From: an uncultured bacterium
GTDB lineage: Bacteria; Cyanobacteriota; Vampirovibrionia; Gastranaerophilales; Gastranaerophilaceae
Length of the DNA: 39,838 nt
Direction: 5' to 3'
Assembly (NCBI GenBank): GCA_949298805.1
Contig: CASFXY010000018.1
Coordinates: 1-39,838 of the forward strand
Part shown: positions 37,607 through 39,838 of the stretch, one piece after another
Numbering within the stretch: the stretch's first letter is position 1
Layout: every line of letters begins with the position of its first letter
Position numbers and translations under genes: made by a program
The notes under the pieces: model-generated
Told to the model about the DNA's origin: nothing
Databases searched by the model: none
What the model saw: only the letters and a program-made list of their open reading frames with translations

Positions 37607-39274
37607 ATGAAAGATATTTTTATAGTATCTCCTGTTAAAACTCCGGATAATATTCGGGAATTCTGCAAAAAAACAAAATGCAGAGAATTTTACGTCTATC
37701 ATCATCGTTTTATAAATGATAATTTCGAATACATTGAAGAATATATAAAAGCAGCCCACGAATGCAATGCGCAAATTTATGTTAATTTTAAACATTCTAT
37801 TGATGAAGAAGAAGTTTCAAAAACCAAAAAATTTATAGAATTTTTGCACAATACAAAAATTGACGGAATTTTTGTAAATTCATACGGAATTTTAGAAATA
37901 ATTAAAACTATGGATTTGCCTTTCAAGGTAATCATTGATTCTTATTTTGACATACATAATCTCTGCGGCATTGAATTTATGGAAATGTTTCATAAAATTG
38001 ACCGCTTAATTATAACCGAAGAACTCTACATAAAAAATATTGAAAAAATTAAAAAATACGCAAAAATTCCGCTTGCAATAGATACGGATAATCTGCCTTA
38101 TTTTGCCGATGACATAATAAAATCAGGGGCAATTTCTGCAGTTGTTATAAAAGGTAAATTTAATAACTCGGATGAAATTTTAAACGCTATTAAGTTAATA
38201 GAAAAAATTTTAAGCAAGCCTAAAATGTTTAAAGAGCAAAAATTACCCTTTAGGCATGTCAGAAAAAGTTTTTATCGCACAAATCATTTTTGCGGTGAAA
38301 TTCAAAGCGCACAAGGCGGAGATTTTAAATTTGCAAATAATATTCACAAATATAATTGGAAAATAAAAGGCTCGACAATCAGGAAAAACTGCGATTACAA
38401 AGCACTTAAGCTGCCAAAAATAAACATTAGAATTGCAAGCCTCGAACAACTGAACGAATTAGAAAAATTTATTGAAAAAGTAGGGTTTAATCCGATTAAT
38501 TCAATTGAATACGGTGAAGTTGCCTCTACTGTTGACCTTTACACAAAAAGTTTTGATGAGCTTGTAAATGTTGTAAAAAACTTTTGCAAAAAACATAAAA
38601 TTAAATTAAATCTTTCAACTCCAAGAATACTTATTGAAAGAGATTTTGACAGAGTTTATGAATTAATAAGAACACTTGCCTTGCAAAATCCAAAACCCTC
38701 AACTGTTGTTGTTAATAATATAGGCATGTGGTGGGCAATTATTAATGATTTAAAACTTAATGATATAAATATTGAAATAGGAGGGGGAATAAATCTTTTA
38801 AACAGTTATTCAATAAAATGCCTTTCAAATTTACACCCCATCCGCGCAATAGATTTTTCAACACTGGGAGATGAAGAAAATATAATCTCTTGCATTAAAA
38901 AAACAAAACGCTTAATTCCAAATAAAAAAATGTTTATAGGAGGCGCAAAAAGAGTTGAGAGCATAGGTCTTTGCCCTCTAAATTGCGATAGTGCCGTTAT
39001 TTCAAGACTTTCGTGCTCGGCGCCTTGTCATATAGGACACTGGTGCATTACAGACCCGTTAATTGAAAAAACTTTTCCTATAATGGTTGACGGTTTTTGT
39101 AAAATGCACATGTTTGAAGAAACTATTGTTCAAAATTTCCAAAAAATTCCACACTATTCAAGCCTTGGCATAAACGAATTTATTATTGACTTTTCATCAA
39201 TACATTCCCCTTTAGTACCAAAAATTTTATCCAATTATTTAAACACAATGCAAAAAATATGTATTTTACCTTAA
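37607..39274 (+). CDS. tandem TIM-barrel protein related to peptidase U32
   Basis: A 555-residue soluble protein built of two barrel-like halves. N-half: FYVYHHRFINDNFEYIEEYI, NAQIYVNFKHSIDEEEV, IDGIFVNSYGILEIIKTM, DLPFKVIIDSYFDI. C-half: INIRIASLEQLNELEKFIEK, STVVVNNIGMWWAIIND, NIEIGGGINLLNSYSI, then a Cys-rich end RVESIGLCPLNCDSAVISRL, CSAPCHIGHWC, FPIMVDGFCKMHMFEETI. The Cys run in the last third recalls the U32 family, where four Cys bind a 4Fe-4S cluster (UbiU/UbiV, RlhA, TrhP). Family assignment is tentative; a substrate cannot be named. The stop region overlaps the XRE gene by nine bases. Confidence 0.6.
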   Translation: MKDIFIVSPVKTPDNIREFCKKTKCREFYVYHHRFINDNFEYIEEYIKAAHECNAQIYVNFKHSIDEEEVSKTKKFIEFLHNTKIDGIFVNSYGILEIIKTMDLPFKVIIDSYFDIHNLCGIEFMEMFHKIDRLIITEELYIKNIEKIKKYAKIPLAIDTDNLPYFADDIIKSGAISAVVIKGKFNNSDEILNAIKLIEKILSKPKMFKEQKLPFRHVRKSFYRTNHFCGEIQSAQGGDFKFANNIHKYNWKIKGSTIRKNCDYKALKLPKINIRIASLEQLNELEKFIEKVGFNPINSIEYGEVASTVDLYTKSFDELVNVVKNFCKKHKIKLNLSTPRILIERDFDRVYELIRTLALQNPKPSTVVVNNIGMWWAIINDLKLNDINIEIGGGINLLNSYSIKCLSNLHPIRAIDFSTLGDEENIISCIKKTKRLIPNKKMFIGGAKRVESIGLCPLNCDSAVISRLSCSAPCHIGHWCITDPLIEKTFPIMVDGFCKMHMFEETIVQNFQKIPHYSSLGINEFIIDFSSIHSPLVPKILSNYLNTMQKICILP

Positions 39275-39592
39275 ATATGCTAAATATTGATATAATGGAA
39301 AAATTTTATCCTTATCTTCAAGCGCATTAATGACTTCTTGTTTCATCATTTCCAAATCTTTTTCAGTTTCATCAAAATAAAGCTGCCAAGGTGCAACCTT
39401 AAGAGCACGTGCTATTGCAACAAGGTTTTCACACTGAGGATAATTATGCCCCGATTCTATTCTGGATAAACTTTTCATCTCAATGTTAACTATTTCTGCA
39501 AGCTGAGTTTGAGAAAGACCTTGTTTTTTTCTAAAATATTTAATCCTCTCGCCAAGGATTTTCTTTAATTTTGCAGCCTCGTTATCCTGCAT
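39266..39592 (-). CDS. XRE-family HTH transcriptional regulator
   Basis: A 108-residue protein with a classical HTH_3 domain (about 14-68): LGERIKYFRKKQGLSQTQLA, EIVNIEMKSLSRIESGHNYP, LVAIARALKVAPWQLYFDE. The C-terminal 40 residues are helical and acidic and may dimerise. AAGGGA lies before ATG. It overlaps the 3' end of the U32-like gene and faces away from the next prepilin gene, with 159 bases between them that could hold its operator. Confidence 0.92.
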   Translation of the reverse strand: MQDNEAAKLKKILGERIKYFRKKQGLSQTQLAEIVNIEMKSLSRIESGHNYPQCENLVAIARALKVAPWQLYFDETEKDLEMMKQEVINALEDKDKIFPLYQYLAYLR

Positions 39593-39703
39593 ATAAATTC
39601 CCTTGTGTTTTTATTAATTCTAATTTTAAAAAGGGGTTATAAAAACTTATTTTTAATTAGATTTTTTTATAAAATTCTTATTTAGAGTTGTAATTTATAG
39701 AAT

Positions 39704-39709
39704 TATAAT
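39704..39709 (+). promoter_or_regulatory. -10 box before the second prepilin
   Basis: TATAAT inside the palindrome ATTATAAT; a TTTAGA at 39681-39686 is a possible -35 with 17-base spacing. The leader to ATG 39752 contains GGGGA. Confidence 0.4.
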
Positions 39710-39751
39710 GTAAAATTTTGATAAAAATTATTATCCAAATGGGGAATTTAT

Positions 39752-39838
39752 ATGAAAAGATACGCTTTTACGCTCGCAGAGCTGCTTGTTTCCGTGCTTG
39801 TTATCTCAATTATTATGGTAGTGTTAGCACCTGTGTTA
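39752..39838 (+). CDS. prepilin-like protein, 3' end outside the window
   Basis: Only 29 codons are visible: MKRYAFTLAELLVSVLVISI and on. This is a short basic leader and class III signal with cut A^F, Glu at +5 and the hydrophobic helix, as in the prepilin at 1183. GGGGA lies before ATG. Pilin or pseudopilin of the same type IV or type II machinery; type cannot be decided from the fragment. Confidence 0.85.
   Translation, partial: MKRYAFTLAELLVSVLVISIIMVVLAPVL

Overview
The window looks like a chromosomal segment of an AT-rich, gram-negative bacterium close to the Cyanobacteria, most likely a gut-type Vampirovibrionia/Melainabacteria (Gastranaerophilales). The lineage is an inference from the mix of traits: low GC, prepilin leaders of the form A^FTLAE, KDO synthesis (an outer-membrane trait), a MurT-type ligase, a large SRP RNA and many small lineage-restricted proteins. 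No rRNA, tRNA, CRISPR array, transposase or prophage genes were seen.

Layout. 1-1123: 3' part of a Gln/Ala-rich single-pass membrane protein and a 48-residue ORF. 1183-4277: a type II/IV-like prepilin, smpB and a sensor histidine kinase. 4272-4490: a GC-rich repeat cluster. 4513-5565: a TIM-barrel sugar isomerase-like protein and a small Cys protein. 5644-9619: a type III export-gate operon (tandem-SpoA protein, FliO-like, FliP, long FliQ, a secreted protein, FliR). 9616-16481: kdsA, recA-rfbA, murT, a soluble protein carrying only the cytoplasmic part of FlhA, and hypotheticals. 16614-16877: SRP RNA. 16876-24210: GHL10-like hydrolase, a GlmS-isomerase-like protein, hemW, dxr, a ribbon-helix-helix protein and a Cys-rich protein. 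24267-33369: one compact operon pyrK-pyrD-pyrE-pyrB-pyrC-pyrF-carA-carB covering all of de novo UMP synthesis. 33602-39838: a frameshifted unknown gene, purB, a putative metalloprotease, a secreted VWA protein, a tandem U32-like protein, an XRE regulator and the start of another prepilin.

The most unusual content is the export machinery. FliP, FliQ and FliR form the membrane export gate, but the SpoA protein has two SpoA domains as in injectisome SctQ, FliQ has a soluble tail of about 75 residues, a signal-peptide protein sits between fliQ and fliR, and 5 kb away a FlhA cytoplasmic domain stands alone, joined to a DUF4177-like domain and a coiled coil instead of its membrane channel. No flagellin, hook or rod genes are present here.

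Two expression themes recur. At least twelve genes have a -10 box only 6-10 nt before the start codon and no usable Shine-Dalgarno, which predicts leaderless mRNAs; several divergent pairs share one palindromic -10 core. The pyr operon has a leader with an intrinsic terminator just before pyrK and a possible 12-codon leader peptide ending at the hairpin base, suggesting attenuation.
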